A stretch of DNA of 64,000 nucleotides from Actinoplanes couchii (GTDB taxonomy: Bacteria > Actinomycetota > Actinomycetes > Mycobacteriales > Micromonosporaceae). Positions within the stretch are counted from its first letter, which is position 1. Each line of letters starts with the position of its first letter. Under the pieces are notes generated by a model. That model saw only the letters and a list, made by a program, of their open reading frames with translations, was not told the origin of the DNA and ran no database searches. The translations under genes and the position numbers were made by a program. The stretch covers positions 1 through 64,000 of the forward strand of contig NZ_BOMG01000034.1 of assembly GCF_016862075.1 (NCBI RefSeq), in the 5' to 3' direction. Below, one piece after another: positions 14,781 through 25,370 of the stretch.

Positions 14781-15281
14781 AAGCCGGGCGGCACGGAGCG
14801 CGAGGGTGGCTTCGGCCCGGGTAGCGCGTCGTTGGGCTCGCCCGGGCCGATGCCGGCGACCCAGTAGTGGGCCGCGTTCGGGCCGCACGTGCATTCCACC
14901 GTCACCGCACGGACCGACCCGTCAAGCATACCGCTAGTTGACCCGTGCGGGCTGGTCTCGCGACAGGGTGTGTGGCAAAACCACACACCCTGTCCGCCGT
15001 CGACCGTCAGCCGGCCGGCCACAGCTCACCCAGCGCCGGCCACAGCTCAATCCAACGCCGCCCGGCCACCCCGCGGGGCCACCGCCAGCCGCCCCGCCAG
15101 ACCAACGCCCGCCACCCCGCGGGACCACCGCCGGCCACCCCGCCAGACCAACGCCGACCGCCCTGCCAGACCAAAACCGGCCAGCTCTCGCCAGACGCGG
15201 ATCGGTCAGCCGAGCCGCTGGGCGCAGGGTGGCCGGCCGGGTGGTCCGTCCCGGGATCACGAACAGCAGCCCGGCCCGGTG
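14781..15281. other. Intergenic with C-rich repeats, no firm gene
   Basis: Holds the perfect hairpin at 14962-14994 and, at about 15050-15200, degenerate repeats of gccaccccgc(c/g)agaccaacgcc. A minus-strand frame near 14929 downward begins MLDGSVRAVTVECTCGPN and looks protein-like for about 45 residues, then runs into the G/C tract; it could be the remnant of a gene eroded by repeat expansion, but I do not call it. Confidence 0.4.
14962..14994. terminator. Perfect 14-bp hairpin, possible bidirectional terminator
   Basis: GACAGGGTGTGTGG and CCACACACCCTGTC flank a CAAAA loop. The arms match perfectly. No T run follows on either strand. It is some 300 bp downstream of the M16 subunit gene end on the minus strand, so its role is uncertain. 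Confidence 0.45.
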
Positions 15282-16622
15282 TCAGACGTCGGCGTCGATC
15301 AGCTCTCCGAACTCGGCCAGGTCGGTCCGGATCGCCGCGCCGTCGCCCTCCACCACCAGGGTCAGCTTCTCTACCGCCAGGTGCTTGGACGCGGCCTCGG
15401 ACACCGTCTCGACCGTGGCCTCCAGATACTCCCGGCGCAGCGTCTCGTAGTAGTCGTCGGGCAGGCCGTGCACCACCAGGGTGGCCAGCGCCCCGGCGAT
15501 CGCCCCCGGCGTCTGCATCTCCACCGACAGCTGACCGGCCCGCCACGAGCGGGCCACCTCCAGCTCCGCCTCGGTGACGCCCTCGGCCTGGGTGCGCTCG
15601 ATCTCGCCCAGCGTGTCCCGGATCGCCGGTGCGGTCACCGCCGTCTGCACACCGGCCGCCACCTCGAAACGCCCGGACCGGCGGGACATCGCGTACGAAC
15701 CCCGGATCCCGTACGTGTACCCCTTCACCTCCCGGATCAGGTGATTGAGCCGGGACGTGAACGCCCCGCCCAGCACCGTCGCGGCCAGAGTCATCGGCAC
15801 GTAGTCGGGGGTGGCCCGCTCCGGCGCCCGGTGCCCGAGCCGCAGCGTCGACTGCACCGAACCGGGCCGGTCCACCAGGATCGTCCGGCGGGCCGGCGGC
15901 AGCACCACCCCGAGCGGCCCGCTCGGCTCCAGCAACTCTCCGGAGGTGCCGGCGAACGCGGCCTCGGCCAGCGCGCCCAGATCCAGCGCGTCCAGATCAC
16001 CGGCGACCAGCAGCACCCCGGGACGCAGCATCCACGACTCGTGGAAGGCGAGCACGTCCTCGACGGTGACCGCGGCCACCGAGGTGGGGTCGCCGTGCAG
16101 CGGACGGCTGTAACGCCCGTCGGCGCCGAACAGGTCGGCACGCAGCGTGGCGTCGGCGCGGGGACCGGGCTGGGCCCAGTCCATCCGCAGCGCGGTCACC
16201 TCGTCGTCGCGGACCCGGGTGACGTCGGCCGGATCCAGTTTCGGCGTGCGGGTGGCCTCGGCGGCCAGTCGGACAGCGCCGGCCAGCAGCGGCCCGGGCG
16301 CGGACACCCCGACCCGGAACGCGTCCCAGTCCACCGACGGGGACAGTTCCGCACCGAGTCCTTCGAGCGCCAGCGCGTACGCCGCTGAGTCCCGCTGTTT
16401 GGTTCCCTCCTCCAGCGACTTGGCGAGCACCGTGGCGGTGCCCTCCCGGCCGCCGGTCTCCCGGGACGCGCCCGCGTCCAGCAACAGGACCGCGCTGGCC
16501 AGGATCTGCCCGGGCAGGTGGGCGGCGATCACCGTGCCGCCGTGCGCGCTGATCCGGCGGACCTGGGGAAACGCGTAGGGCCGGGCCGCTCCGGGCTCCG
16601 GCCGGGTGGTGATCAGACTCAT
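15282..16622 (-). CDS. M16 peptidase-like subunit lacking the zinc site
   Basis: 446 residues of the pitrilysin (M16B) fold, but the HxxEH zinc motif is absent where it should be (about residues 50-60). The partner-type signature LNHLIREVKGYTYGIRGSY, carrying the conserved Arg/Tyr of the C-terminal half-site, is intact. Bacterial M16B proteases work as heterodimers of a zinc-binding subunit and a non-zinc R/Y subunit; this is the R/Y one. Its ATG overlaps the stop of the zinc subunit gene by 4 nt, supporting stoichiometric synthesis. No signal peptide. Confidence 0.88.
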   Translation of the reverse strand: MSLITTRPEPGAARPYAFPQVRRISAHGGTVIAAHLPGQILASAVLLLDAGASRETGGREGTATVLAKSLEEGTKQRDSAAYALALEGLGAELSPSVDWDAFRVGVSAPGPLLAGAVRLAAEATRTPKLDPADVTRVRDDEVTALRMDWAQPGPRADATLRADLFGADGRYSRPLHGDPTSVAAVTVEDVLAFHESWMLRPGVLLVAGDLDALDLGALAEAAFAGTSGELLEPSGPLGVVLPPARRTILVDRPGSVQSTLRLGHRAPERATPDYVPMTLAATVLGGAFTSRLNHLIREVKGYTYGIRGSYAMSRRSGRFEVAAGVQTAVTAPAIRDTLGEIERTQAEGVTEAELEVARSWRAGQLSVEMQTPGAIAGALATLVVHGLPDDYYETLRREYLEATVETVSEAASKHLAVEKLTLVVEGDGAAIRTDLAEFGELIDADV

Positions 16623-17944
16623 GCGGACTCCCCGGGAAGGTAGGTGAGCGTGACGCGGGACTCGGGGCGCAGCACCTGCCGGGCCGCCTCGGTGACCTCC
16701 TCGGAGGTGACCGCCAGCCAGCGCGGCAGCCGGTCGGCGGCGGTGGACGGGTCACCGAACTGGGTGGCGTAACGCCCCAGCAGGTCGGCACGGCCGCCGA
16801 CCGTGGAGACGCCCCGCCACCACGCGGTGGTCAGCAGAGCCTTGGCCCGGTCCAGTTCCTCGGTGGTCACCGGCTCGTCGACGAGACTCTGCACCACCTC
16901 GGCCAGGCCGGCCTCCAGCGTCACGACGTCGACGCCGTCCTTCGCGGTGGCGGTGATGATCAGCGGGGCCGGGGCGTGCGCGAGATCAACCCCGTACGAC
17001 CCGATGTAGTCGGGCTGGGCGATCCGGGAACCGTCGGCCAGACGCTGGTAGAGGCGGCTGCCGCGGCCGTTGCCGAGAATCGTGGCGAGGACCGTGACGG
17101 CGTCGTACCCGGCGGTGCCGAACGGGTACGTCCGGTACGACAGGTAGACACGCGGGGCCGGGACCTTGGCGGTGATCGTCTCCCGGGCCTCCTCGGTCGC
17201 CGGATCGGGCAGCGAGCCGTCCGGCGCCGGTGGGATGTCGGGAACCGTGGCGATCGGCCCGAAATACTTCTCGGCCAGCGCGAACACCTCGGCCGCGCGG
17301 ACGTCGCCGACAACGGTCAGCACCGCGTTGTTCGGCGCATAGTACTGCTGGTGGAAGGCCTTGAACGTGTCCAGCCCGGCCGCGTTCAGATCTTCCATCG
17401 ACCCGATCGTGGCGTGGTGGTAGGGGTGGCCCTGCGGGTAGAGCAGCGGCAGCAGACGGAGCCAGGCGTCACCGTACGGCACGTTGTCGTAGCGCTGGCG
17501 GCGCTCGTTCTTCACCACCTCGCGCTGGTTGTCCAGCGTCTCCTGGGTGAGCGCCGGGACCAGGCCGCCCATCCGGTCCGCCTCCAGCCAGAGGGCGAGC
17601 TCCAGATGCTCGGACGGCATCGTCTCGAAGTAGTTCGTCCGGTCCGGGTTGGTCGTCGCGTTCAGTGAGCCGCCGTTGCCCTGCACCAGCTTCATGTGCT
17701 CGGTCTTCTTGACGTGCTGTGAGCCCTCGAACATCAGGTGCTCGAAGAGGTGTGCGAACCCGGTCTGGCCCGGGGGCTCGTGCCGGGATCCGACGTCATA
17801 CCACAGGTTGACGCAGACGACGGGCGCCGTGCGGTCCTCGCTGACGACGACACGGAGACCATTCGTCAGCTGGGCGGTTTCGATGGGCCACGGATAGCCG
17901 GTCGTGGCGACCGGTGCGGTTGGTGACGTCACCCGAGCAATCAT
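16619..17944 (-). CDS. M16 zinc peptidase catalytic subunit
   Basis: 441 residues. Zinc motif HLFEH at residues 65-69 in the context FAHLFEHLMFEGS, with the distal Glu in VVKNERRQ near residue 147, giving the HxxEH...E arrangement. YYAPNNAVLTVVGDV marks the end of the first half. ATG at 17944 is followed by a conserved start (TNGLRVVVSEDRTAPVVCVNLWY). Longer in-frame starts upstream enter the divergent arfB region. Forms a heterodimer with the adjacent R/Y subunit; likely degrades small peptides or misfolded fragments. Confidence 0.9.
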   Translation of the reverse strand: MIARVTSPTAPVATTGYPWPIETAQLTNGLRVVVSEDRTAPVVCVNLWYDVGSRHEPPGQTGFAHLFEHLMFEGSQHVKKTEHMKLVQGNGGSLNATTNPDRTNYFETMPSEHLELALWLEADRMGGLVPALTQETLDNQREVVKNERRQRYDNVPYGDAWLRLLPLLYPQGHPYHHATIGSMEDLNAAGLDTFKAFHQQYYAPNNAVLTVVGDVRAAEVFALAEKYFGPIATVPDIPPAPDGSLPDPATEEARETITAKVPAPRVYLSYRTYPFGTAGYDAVTVLATILGNGRGSRLYQRLADGSRIAQPDYIGSYGVDLAHAPAPLIITATAKDGVDVVTLEAGLAEVVQSLVDEPVTTEELDRAKALLTTAWWRGVSTVGGRADLLGRYATQFGDPSTAADRLPRWLAVTSEEVTEAARQVLRPESRVTLTYLPGESA

Positions 17945-18034
17945 GCCCTGTCCGGCACGATTCCGGCGCGGCTGCGGCGCTGCCTGTGGATAACCGCGTG
18001 GCGTTTGATCGGTAGGGGTGGAATCCTGGGCGAC

Positions 18035-18460
18035 ATGCTTGAGGACGTACGGGTGAACGACCGCCTGACCATCCCGGCGGCCGAACTCTCGTGGCGTTTC
18101 TCCCGCGCGAGCGGCCCCGGTGGTCAGGGCGTCAACACCACCGATTCCCGCGTCGAGCTGTCCTGGGACGTGCTCGGCTCCGACCTGCTGCCACCGTTCC
18201 TGAAGGAGCGGGCCGCCGAGCGCCTGGGCACCCGCCTGGTCAACGGCGTCATCACCCTGACCGCCGCCGAACACCGCTCCCAGCTCCGCAACCGCGAGGC
18301 CGCGGCCGCCCGCCTGTCCGCCCTGATCGCCGGCGCGGTGTCCGCCCCGCCGAAGGCCCGCCGCGCGACGAAACCGAGCCGGGGCTCGGTGGAGCGCCGC
18401 ATCGCCGAGAAGAAACGCCGCAGCCAGACCAAACGCAACCGGCGCCCCGACCACGACTGA
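18035..18460 (+). CDS. arfB: Peptidyl-tRNA hydrolase ArfB-like (ribosome rescue)
   Basis: 141 residues. The class I release-factor signature GPGGQGVNTTDSRVEL has the catalytic GGQ at about residues 29-31. The C-terminal tail is strongly basic (RRIAEKKRRSQTKRNRRP) and would enter the mRNA channel of stalled ribosomes, as in E. coli YaeJ/ArfB. No codon-recognition domain is present, so it is not a release factor proper. ATG at 18035 chosen because it begins the conserved fold; 18005 is an alternative in-frame start. Divergent from the M16 genes. Confidence 0.88.
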   Translation: MLEDVRVNDRLTIPAAELSWRFSRASGPGGQGVNTTDSRVELSWDVLGSDLLPPFLKERAAERLGTRLVNGVITLTAAEHRSQLRNREAAAARLSALIAGAVSAPPKARRATKPSRGSVERRIAEKKRRSQTKRNRRPDHD

Positions 18461-18768
18461 CCACTCTTTGCGGTGAAAAGCGCGGCGCTAGGCGATACGG
18501 GACTAGAGAGGATCGTTTCCGGCGCAGTACCTTTCCGCGAGCGAGCCGAGGCCCCGGGAGACCCCCGCGGCGCCTGTGATGCTTGCCGCCCGGAAGCACC
18601 GCCGGACGGCGAGGCCGGCCGCCGGGCGCGAGGTTCTTGAGGGGGATTACTCCCGCCCGGCGGTCACGCCCCCCGAGCACAGATTTCGATCACTCGATGG
18701 AATGAAAAGCGCGAGACCAGTGATACGGGACTAGCTGATACGGAGCTAGAGCCGCTACGGTTCCCGCC
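18461..18768. other. Intergenic with long direct repeats, no gene
   Basis: Two copies of a roughly 33-bp repeat, GAAAAGCGCG ... GATACGGGACTAG, lie at about 18474-18506 and 18702-18734, with a third partial GATACGGAGCTAG at 18737-18749. They bracket about 195 bp of GC-rich, hairpin-prone sequence that has no counterpart gene and no riboswitch I recognise. TACGGT at 18756-18761 lies 7 nt before the next start codon and may be its -10. Confidence 0.55.
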
Positions 18769-19650
18769 GTGCCCACCCAACAACATGAAACGCTCGTGGA
18801 GCTGTTCCGAGATCGGCCCGCCCTGGCCGCGGAACTGCTCGAAGGACCGCTCCCCGGCGACATGCCCCAATTCGACGAGGCCCACCTCTTCTCGGCCGAA
18901 CTCAACGCCCTGACCCCTACCGAACGCCGTGCCGACGCGGTCATCACCCTCACCCGAGAGGGCAACTTGGTGATGGCTGTCGTGGTCGAAGTACAGCGGC
19001 GTGCCGACGCCGACAAACACCGGTCCTGGCCGGCATACGTCGCGACCCTGCGCGATCGCCTGCGGTGCCATGTCGCACTTCTGGTGATCTGCACGAGTCG
19101 GCGGGTGGCCGAGTGGGCTAGGGAGCCCATCTACCTGGGGCCACCGGGATCGGTGATCACCCCGGTCGCCATCGGACCGGCTCAGATTCCGAACATCACC
19201 GATCCCCGAGAGGCCCGGGAGCACCCGGAACTGGCAGTGCTGTCCGCCATCACCCATGCCGATGATCCTGGTATCGATCTGCTGTTCAAGGCGTATCTTG
19301 CGGCCCTCGACGTGCTCGAACCCGACCGCTCGCTTCTCTACCATGACTATGTGCTGTCGGCACTGTCACCCCTGCCCCGAAAGCTGCTGGAGGAACTAAT
19401 GATGACCGCCGAATACCAGTACAAAAGCGACTGGGCACGCAATCTGGTCGCGGAAGGCAAGGCGGAAGGCAAGGTCGAGAACCAGGCCGAATCAGTGCTC
19501 ACTGTTCTCGACGCGAAGGGTGTGGCGGTATCAGCCAAAGCTCGTTCGGTGATCACCAACTGCACCGATCTCGCCCAGCTCAACGAATGGCTTCGACGAG
19601 CGGTCACCGCCGAACGGATCGAGGACCTCGGCGGAGCGCTGGGAGGCTGA
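18769..19650 (+). CDS. Rpn/PD-(D/E)XK family putative nuclease
   Basis: 293 residues. FSAELNALTPTERRADAVITL then the nuclease-like core VVVEVQRRADADKHRSWPAYVATLRDRL (E-x-Q of a PD-(D/E)XK fold), CHVALLVICTSRRVAEWA, and a C-terminal helical part ending in short charged repeats (VAEGKAEGKVENQ) as in Rpn/YhgA-like recombination-promoting nucleases and transposase_31-like proteins. Actinobacteria often hold many paralogues. GTG at 18769 has no Shine-Dalgarno but a -10-like TACGGT 7 nt upstream, so translation may be leaderless. Flanked on the 5' side by direct repeats, hinting at mobility. Confidence 0.75.
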   Translation: MPTQQHETLVELFRDRPALAAELLEGPLPGDMPQFDEAHLFSAELNALTPTERRADAVITLTREGNLVMAVVVEVQRRADADKHRSWPAYVATLRDRLRCHVALLVICTSRRVAEWAREPIYLGPPGSVITPVAIGPAQIPNITDPREAREHPELAVLSAITHADDPGIDLLFKAYLAALDVLEPDRSLLYHDYVLSALSPLPRKLLEELMMTAEYQYKSDWARNLVAEGKAEGKVENQAESVLTVLDAKGVAVSAKARSVITNCTDLAQLNEWLRRAVTAERIEDLGGALGG

Positions 19651-19689
19651 TGGACTCCCTGCCCGCTGGCATCGCTGGGTAGGAGGCGG

Positions 19690-19831
19690 GCGCCGGGTGT
19701 GGGGGTTCCGTGGGGGTCCGCTCACGCCCGGCGGTCGCGTCGGCGGCCGGGACGGGCCGCATTGCTCGCGGGGACGAAGCGGTACGGGTGAGTGCGTTTG
19801 TGGGCTTCCCACCCGTACCGGAAAAGTGGGT

Positions 19832-19840
<9 letters not shown>
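19690..19840 (+). repeat. Dispersed 3'-flank repeat, copy C
   Basis: Downstream of the nuclease gene. Contains GCCGCATTGCTCGCG, a hairpin GGTACGGGT ... ACCCGTACC, TGCGTTTGTGGGC and CGTACCGGAAAAGTGGGTTTA, collinear with copies A and B. It ends within a few bases of the convergent ilvE stop codon. Confidence 0.55.
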
Positions 19841-20929
<1,089 letters not shown>

Positions 20930-20963
20930 GGCAAGTGGACCTGCTTTCTGCAGAAAGAATTCA

Positions 20964-20992
20964 AGTATGCGGGGGCACCCGGAGCGCCCCAA
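20964..20992 (-). promoter_or_regulatory. Candidate ilvE promoter
   Basis: TTGGGG (20992-20987), a 17-nt spacer and CATACT (20969-20964) on the minus strand. A small stem TTACCCC/GGGGTAA lies upstream, and CTTTCTGCAGAAAG, a perfect 14-bp palindrome, lies between the promoter and the ATG. Confidence 0.4.
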
Positions 20993-21053
20993 GAATTTAC
21001 CCCGAAACGGCAGGGGTAACGAAAGCGCCGAAGGGCGGGTGACGAGTGACTGC

Positions 21054-22085
21054 TCAGACAGCAGCGGCGACGCGGTCGCCGACCTCGGCGGTACGCAGCG
21101 GCGCGCCCGGAGCCCGGGACGCGACCTCGGCCGCGACCGCCTCGGTTACTCGCCGGGCCGCGTCGGTCTGCCCCAGGTGCTCCAGCAGCAGGGCCGCGGA
21201 GAGGATGGCGGCGGCCGGGTCGGCAATGCCCTTGCCGGCGATGTCGGGGGCGGAACCGTGCACCGGCTCGAAGGTCGACGGGTAGACCCGCTCCGGGTTG
21301 ACCGAACCGCTGGCGGCCATGCCGATGCCGCCGGTCACGGCCGCAGCGATGTCGGTGATGATGTCGCCGAACAGGTTGTCGGTGACCACCACGTCGAAAC
21401 GCTGCGGGTTGCTGACCATGAACATGCTTGCGGCGTCGATGTGCTGGTACTCGGTGGTGACCTCGGGGTGCTCGGCGGCCACGGCGGCGAAGGTGCGCGC
21501 CCACAGGCTGCCGGCCTTGGTCAGCACGTTGGTCTTGTGGACCAGGGTGACGTGACGGCGGTCGCGGCGCTCGGCGCGGGCGAACGCGTCCCGGACGACC
21601 CGCTCGACGCCGTGCCGGGTGTTGAGGCTCTCCTCGGTGGCGATCTCGGCGGGGGTGTCCTTGTGCAGGACGCCGCCGGCGCCGACGTAGAGGCCCTCGG
21701 TGCCCTCGCGGACCACGACCATGTCGATCTCACCGGGCTTGACGCCGGCCAGCGGGCTGGTGGTGCCGGGCCACAGCTTCGACGGGCGCAGGTTCACATA
21801 CTGGTCGAAGTCGAAGCGGAGCTTCAGCAGCAGACCGCGCTCCAGGACGCCCGGCGGGACACTCGGGTCGCCGATGGCGCCGAGCAGGATGGCCTCGTGG
21901 CCGGCCAGCTCGTCCTGCACCGACTGCGGCAGGACCTCGCCGGTGCGGTTGTAGAGGCGGGCGCCCAGGTCGTACTCCTGGTACTCGACCCCGGGGAGGA
22001 CCGCGTCGATGACCTTGCGGGCCTGCGCGGTCACTTCGGTTCCGATGCCGTCGCCGCCGACAACCGCGATCCGCGCCACGCTCAC
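21054..22085 (-). CDS. leuB: 3-isopropylmalate dehydrogenase
   Basis: 343 residues. GGDGIGTEV at the N-terminus, the [13 protein letters not shown] substrate region, and the family signature NLFGDIITD followed by [13 protein letters not shown]. Oxidative decarboxylation of 3-isopropylmalate in leucine synthesis, NAD and Mg/Mn dependent. GTG start at 22085 ([13 protein letters not shown]) follows TTAGGGAG. The 343-residue length fits the actinobacterial form. An inverted repeat 90 bp upstream could be a leader terminator. Confidence 0.93.
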   Translation of the reverse strand: MSVARIAVVGGDGIGTEVTAQARKVIDAVLPGVEYQEYDLGARLYNRTGEVLPQSVQDELAGHEAILLGAIGDPSVPPGVLERGLLLKLRFDFDQYVNLRPSKLWPGTTSPLAGVKPGEIDMVVVREGTEGLYVGAGGVLHKDTPAEIATEESLNTRHGVERVVRDAFARAERRDRRHVTLVHKTNVLTKAGSLWARTFAAVAAEHPEVTTEYQHIDAASMFMVSNPQRFDVVVTDNLFGDIITDIAAAVTGGIGMAASGSVNPERVYPSTFEPVHGSAPDIAGKGIADPAAAILSAALLLEHLGQTDAARRVTEAVAAEVASRAPGAPLRTAEVGDRVAAAV

Positions 22086-22174
22086 GATGCACTCCCTAAG
22101 TCCTGGTAAACCTCGCTCAGGTTACCCGCCTGTCCCGTTGGATGGATGCAGCGTCCCACCAGGTGAACGGCGAA

Positions 22175-22210
22175 CAGCCCCCGGATCGCGGCAAACGATC
22201 ACGGGGGCTG
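22175..22210 (-). terminator. Stem-loop in leuB 5' region
   Basis: CAGCCCCCG and CGGGGGCTG arms, extended by a partial inner ATCG/CGAT pairing, enclose a small loop. It lies in the presumed leuB mRNA leader; only a weak T run (TGTTC) follows on the minus strand. It may be an attenuator or simply a structured leader. Confidence 0.4.
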
Positions 22211-22306
22211 AAGCGACGAGAAGTCCCGCCGGGATGCGGCCGCGAGCCCCGGGGACGGACGACATCACCCGAAGACGTGACCGTTCGGAACACGCGGCTG
22301 GGGACA

Positions 22307-22336
22307 ACGCTAGCGATGCGGACGGAACACATGCAA
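22307..22336 (-). promoter_or_regulatory. Candidate leuB promoter
   Basis: TTGCAT (22336-22331), an 18-nt spacer, and TAGCGT (22312-22307) on the minus strand, about 220 bp upstream of the leuB start. Confidence 0.4.
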
Positions 22337-22404
22337 GGCGGCACGCCCGCGTGTCGTGCATCCAGTTGGTCGCGTACGCCCGACGGTGATGGCACCATGC
22401 GCCG

Positions 22405-22755
22405 GTGAGTTTCGACCTTGTGGTGTGGGCCATGGCCCCCTCGGCCGAACCGGAGACGGTCCGGGCCGCCAACGAGCGCTGCGCCAGCGGTGTGCACCCG
22501 CGGCAGCCCGCCGACCCCCGCGTTGTCGCCTTCTACGACGCCCTGACCAGCCATTACCCGGACCGTGGACCACGTGTGGCGGAGCCCGGCTCGCCGTGGG
22601 CCAGTGCTCCGCTGCACGCCGAATCCGACCATATCCACATGAAACTCGACGAGAGCTGCGCCGATGTGGTGCTGGAGCTCATCGAGAAATATGCCGCCCA
22701 GTTCCACCTCGACCTCCTGGATCTCCAGGACGGTTCGGTCTACCGGGCCTTCTAA
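22405..22755 (+). CDS. Uncharacterised small actinobacterial protein
   Basis: 116 residues, GTG start at 22405. Sequence opens MSFDLVVWAMAP and has FYDALTSHYPDRGP, WASAPLHAESDHIHM and CADVVLELIEKYAAQFHLDLLDLQDGSVY. The alternating strand/helix pattern and the SFDLxVW start resemble a family of small cytosolic proteins common in Streptomyces and Micromonosporaceae, some encoded near toxin loci, but I cannot name a function. The stop overlaps that of the convergent serA by 3 nt. Confidence 0.7.
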   Translation: MSFDLVVWAMAPSAEPETVRAANERCASGVHPRQPADPRVVAFYDALTSHYPDRGPRVAEPGSPWASAPLHAESDHIHMKLDESCADVVLELIEKYAAQFHLDLLDLQDGSVYRAF

Positions 22756-24293
22756 CCTCGCAGGTCCACCACCGCGGCCCGGGACGAGCCGATCTCGGCG
22801 GCCACCTTCGCCAGCAGATCCGGCTCGACCGCCGAGTCCACGGTCAGCGTCATCAGCGCCTCACCCCCGGCGGCCCGCCGGGCGACCTGCATGGCGGCGA
22901 TGTTCACCCCGGCCCGGCCCAGCGTGGTGCCGATCCGGCCGACCACCCCCGGCCGGTCGGTGTAGCGCAGGAACAGCAGCACCCCGTCCGGTGTCAGGTC
23001 CAGGTCGAAGTCGTCCACACCGACGAGTTTGGCCGGTCGCCCGGCCACGCTCACGGACCGGCCGTCCGGCAGGGCCCCGCGGATCCGCAGCGTCTGATCA
23101 CCGGGGACGGTCTCCACCGTGACACCCCGCTCGGCCGCCAGACGGGGCGCGTTCACGAAGGTCACCGGCTCGCTCACCACCGGGGCGAACAGCCCTTTCA
23201 GCACGGCCAGTTCGAGGATCCCGGTGTCCTCGCCGGCCACCTCGACGGTCACCCGGGCGGCCAGGTGCCCGGCGACGGCGGTGAGCACCCGGCCCAGCTT
23301 CTCGGCCAGCGGGAGCAGCGCCCGGATGTCCTCCTCCAGCGGTCCACCGGCACGTACGTTCACCGCCTCCGGCACGAACTCGCCGCGCAACGCCAGCTGG
23401 ACACTGTGCGCCACGGCCAGCCCCGCCTTGTCCTGAGCCTCTACCGTCGAGGCGCCCAGGTGTGGGGTGACCACCACGTTGTCCAGGGCGAACAGGGGTG
23501 ACGCGGTGAGTGGTTCGGATTCGAAGACGTCCAGTCCGGCACCCGCGACCCGGCCCTCGATCAGCGCTTCGGCCAGGGCCCGTTCGTCGACCAGCCCGCC
23601 GCGCGCGGCGTTGACGATCCGCAGTCCCGGTTTGGCGAGCGCCAGTTCCTTCTCCCCGATCAACCCCACGGTTTCCGGCGTACGAGGGAGGTGTACCGAG
23701 ATGAAGTCGCTCTCCCGCAGCAGTTGGTCGAGGCCGGTGAGCTGCACCCCGAGCTGTGCCGCCCGAGCGGGCTGGACGTACGGGTCGTACGCGAGCAGCC
23801 GCACCCCGAAAGCGGCCATCCGCTGTGCGAACAGCACCCCGATCCGGCCCAGCCCGACCACGCCCACGGTTTTGCCGTGCACTTCGACACCGGTGTAGGC
23901 GGAGCGTTTCCAGGCCCCGCCCTTGAGCGCGGCGCTGGCCGACGCGGTGTGCCGGGCGACCGCCAGCAGCAGGGCCACCGCCTGCTCGGCAGCGGAGACG
24001 ATGTTGCTGGTGGGGGCGTTGACGACGAGCACACCCCGGGCGGTGGCGGCGGGCACGTCGACGTTGTCGAGGCCGACGCCGGCGCGGGCGACGACCTTCA
24101 AGCGGCCGGCGGCGGACAGCGCCTCGGCGTCGATCCTCGTAGCGCTGCGGATTATCACCGCATGCGCATCGGGCAGCGCTTCGAGAAGCGCTGCCCGATG
24201 CGAGCCGTCCACCTTCACTACCTCGAAGTCCTCAGCCAGCACGTCGAGTGCGGCTGCTGCCAGTTCCTCGGTGACGAGTACTACGGGAGTCAT
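22752..24293 (-). CDS. serA: D-3-phosphoglycerate dehydrogenase
   Basis: 513 residues. NAD-binding Rossmann motif GLGRIG at 147-152, catalytic His in VVTPHLGASTVEAQ, substrate and hinge blocks ARAGVGLDNVDVPAA and NAARGGLVDERAL. After the catalytic core come the allosteric substrate-binding (intervening) domain and a C-terminal ACT domain (from about 440, VGRIGTTLGRAGVNIAAMQVARRAAGGEALM), the type I arrangement seen in mycobacterial SerA. First committed step of serine synthesis, feedback-inhibited by serine. Follows ilvC by 30 bp on the same strand, so it probably belongs to the ilvBNC transcription unit. Confidence 0.95.
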   Translation of the reverse strand: MTPVVLVTEELAAAALDVLAEDFEVVKVDGSHRAALLEALPDAHAVIIRSATRIDAEALSAAGRLKVVARAGVGLDNVDVPAATARGVLVVNAPTSNIVSAAEQAVALLLAVARHTASASAALKGGAWKRSAYTGVEVHGKTVGVVGLGRIGVLFAQRMAAFGVRLLAYDPYVQPARAAQLGVQLTGLDQLLRESDFISVHLPRTPETVGLIGEKELALAKPGLRIVNAARGGLVDERALAEALIEGRVAGAGLDVFESEPLTASPLFALDNVVVTPHLGASTVEAQDKAGLAVAHSVQLALRGEFVPEAVNVRAGGPLEEDIRALLPLAEKLGRVLTAVAGHLAARVTVEVAGEDTGILELAVLKGLFAPVVSEPVTFVNAPRLAAERGVTVETVPGDQTLRIRGALPDGRSVSVAGRPAKLVGVDDFDLDLTPDGVLLFLRYTDRPGVVGRIGTTLGRAGVNIAAMQVARRAAGGEALMTLTVDSAVEPDLLAKVAAEIGSSRAAVVDLRG

Positions 24294-24323
24294 GGACCTC
24301 GATATTAGAGACCTTTTTTATGA

Positions 24324-25370
<1,047 letters not shown>

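Larger units (their letters stand above)
22086..22404. other. Divergent intergenic region upstream of leuB
   Basis: Holds a candidate minus-strand promoter (22307-22336) and a stem-loop (22175-22210). No short leader ORF with clustered leucine codons that ends before the stem could be identified with confidence. Confidence 0.4.

Noticed and set aside
14889..16388. 499-codon plus-strand frame opposite the M16 subunit gene
   Set aside because: Shadow of the M16 coding strand in high-GC DNA; composition is His/Arg/Gln/Pro-rich and shows no domain.
18507..18701. Known riboswitch or structured RNA before the nuclease gene
   Set aside because: GC-rich and foldable, but I found no cobalamin, ydaO, SAM, TPP or other consensus core; composition alone explains the folding.
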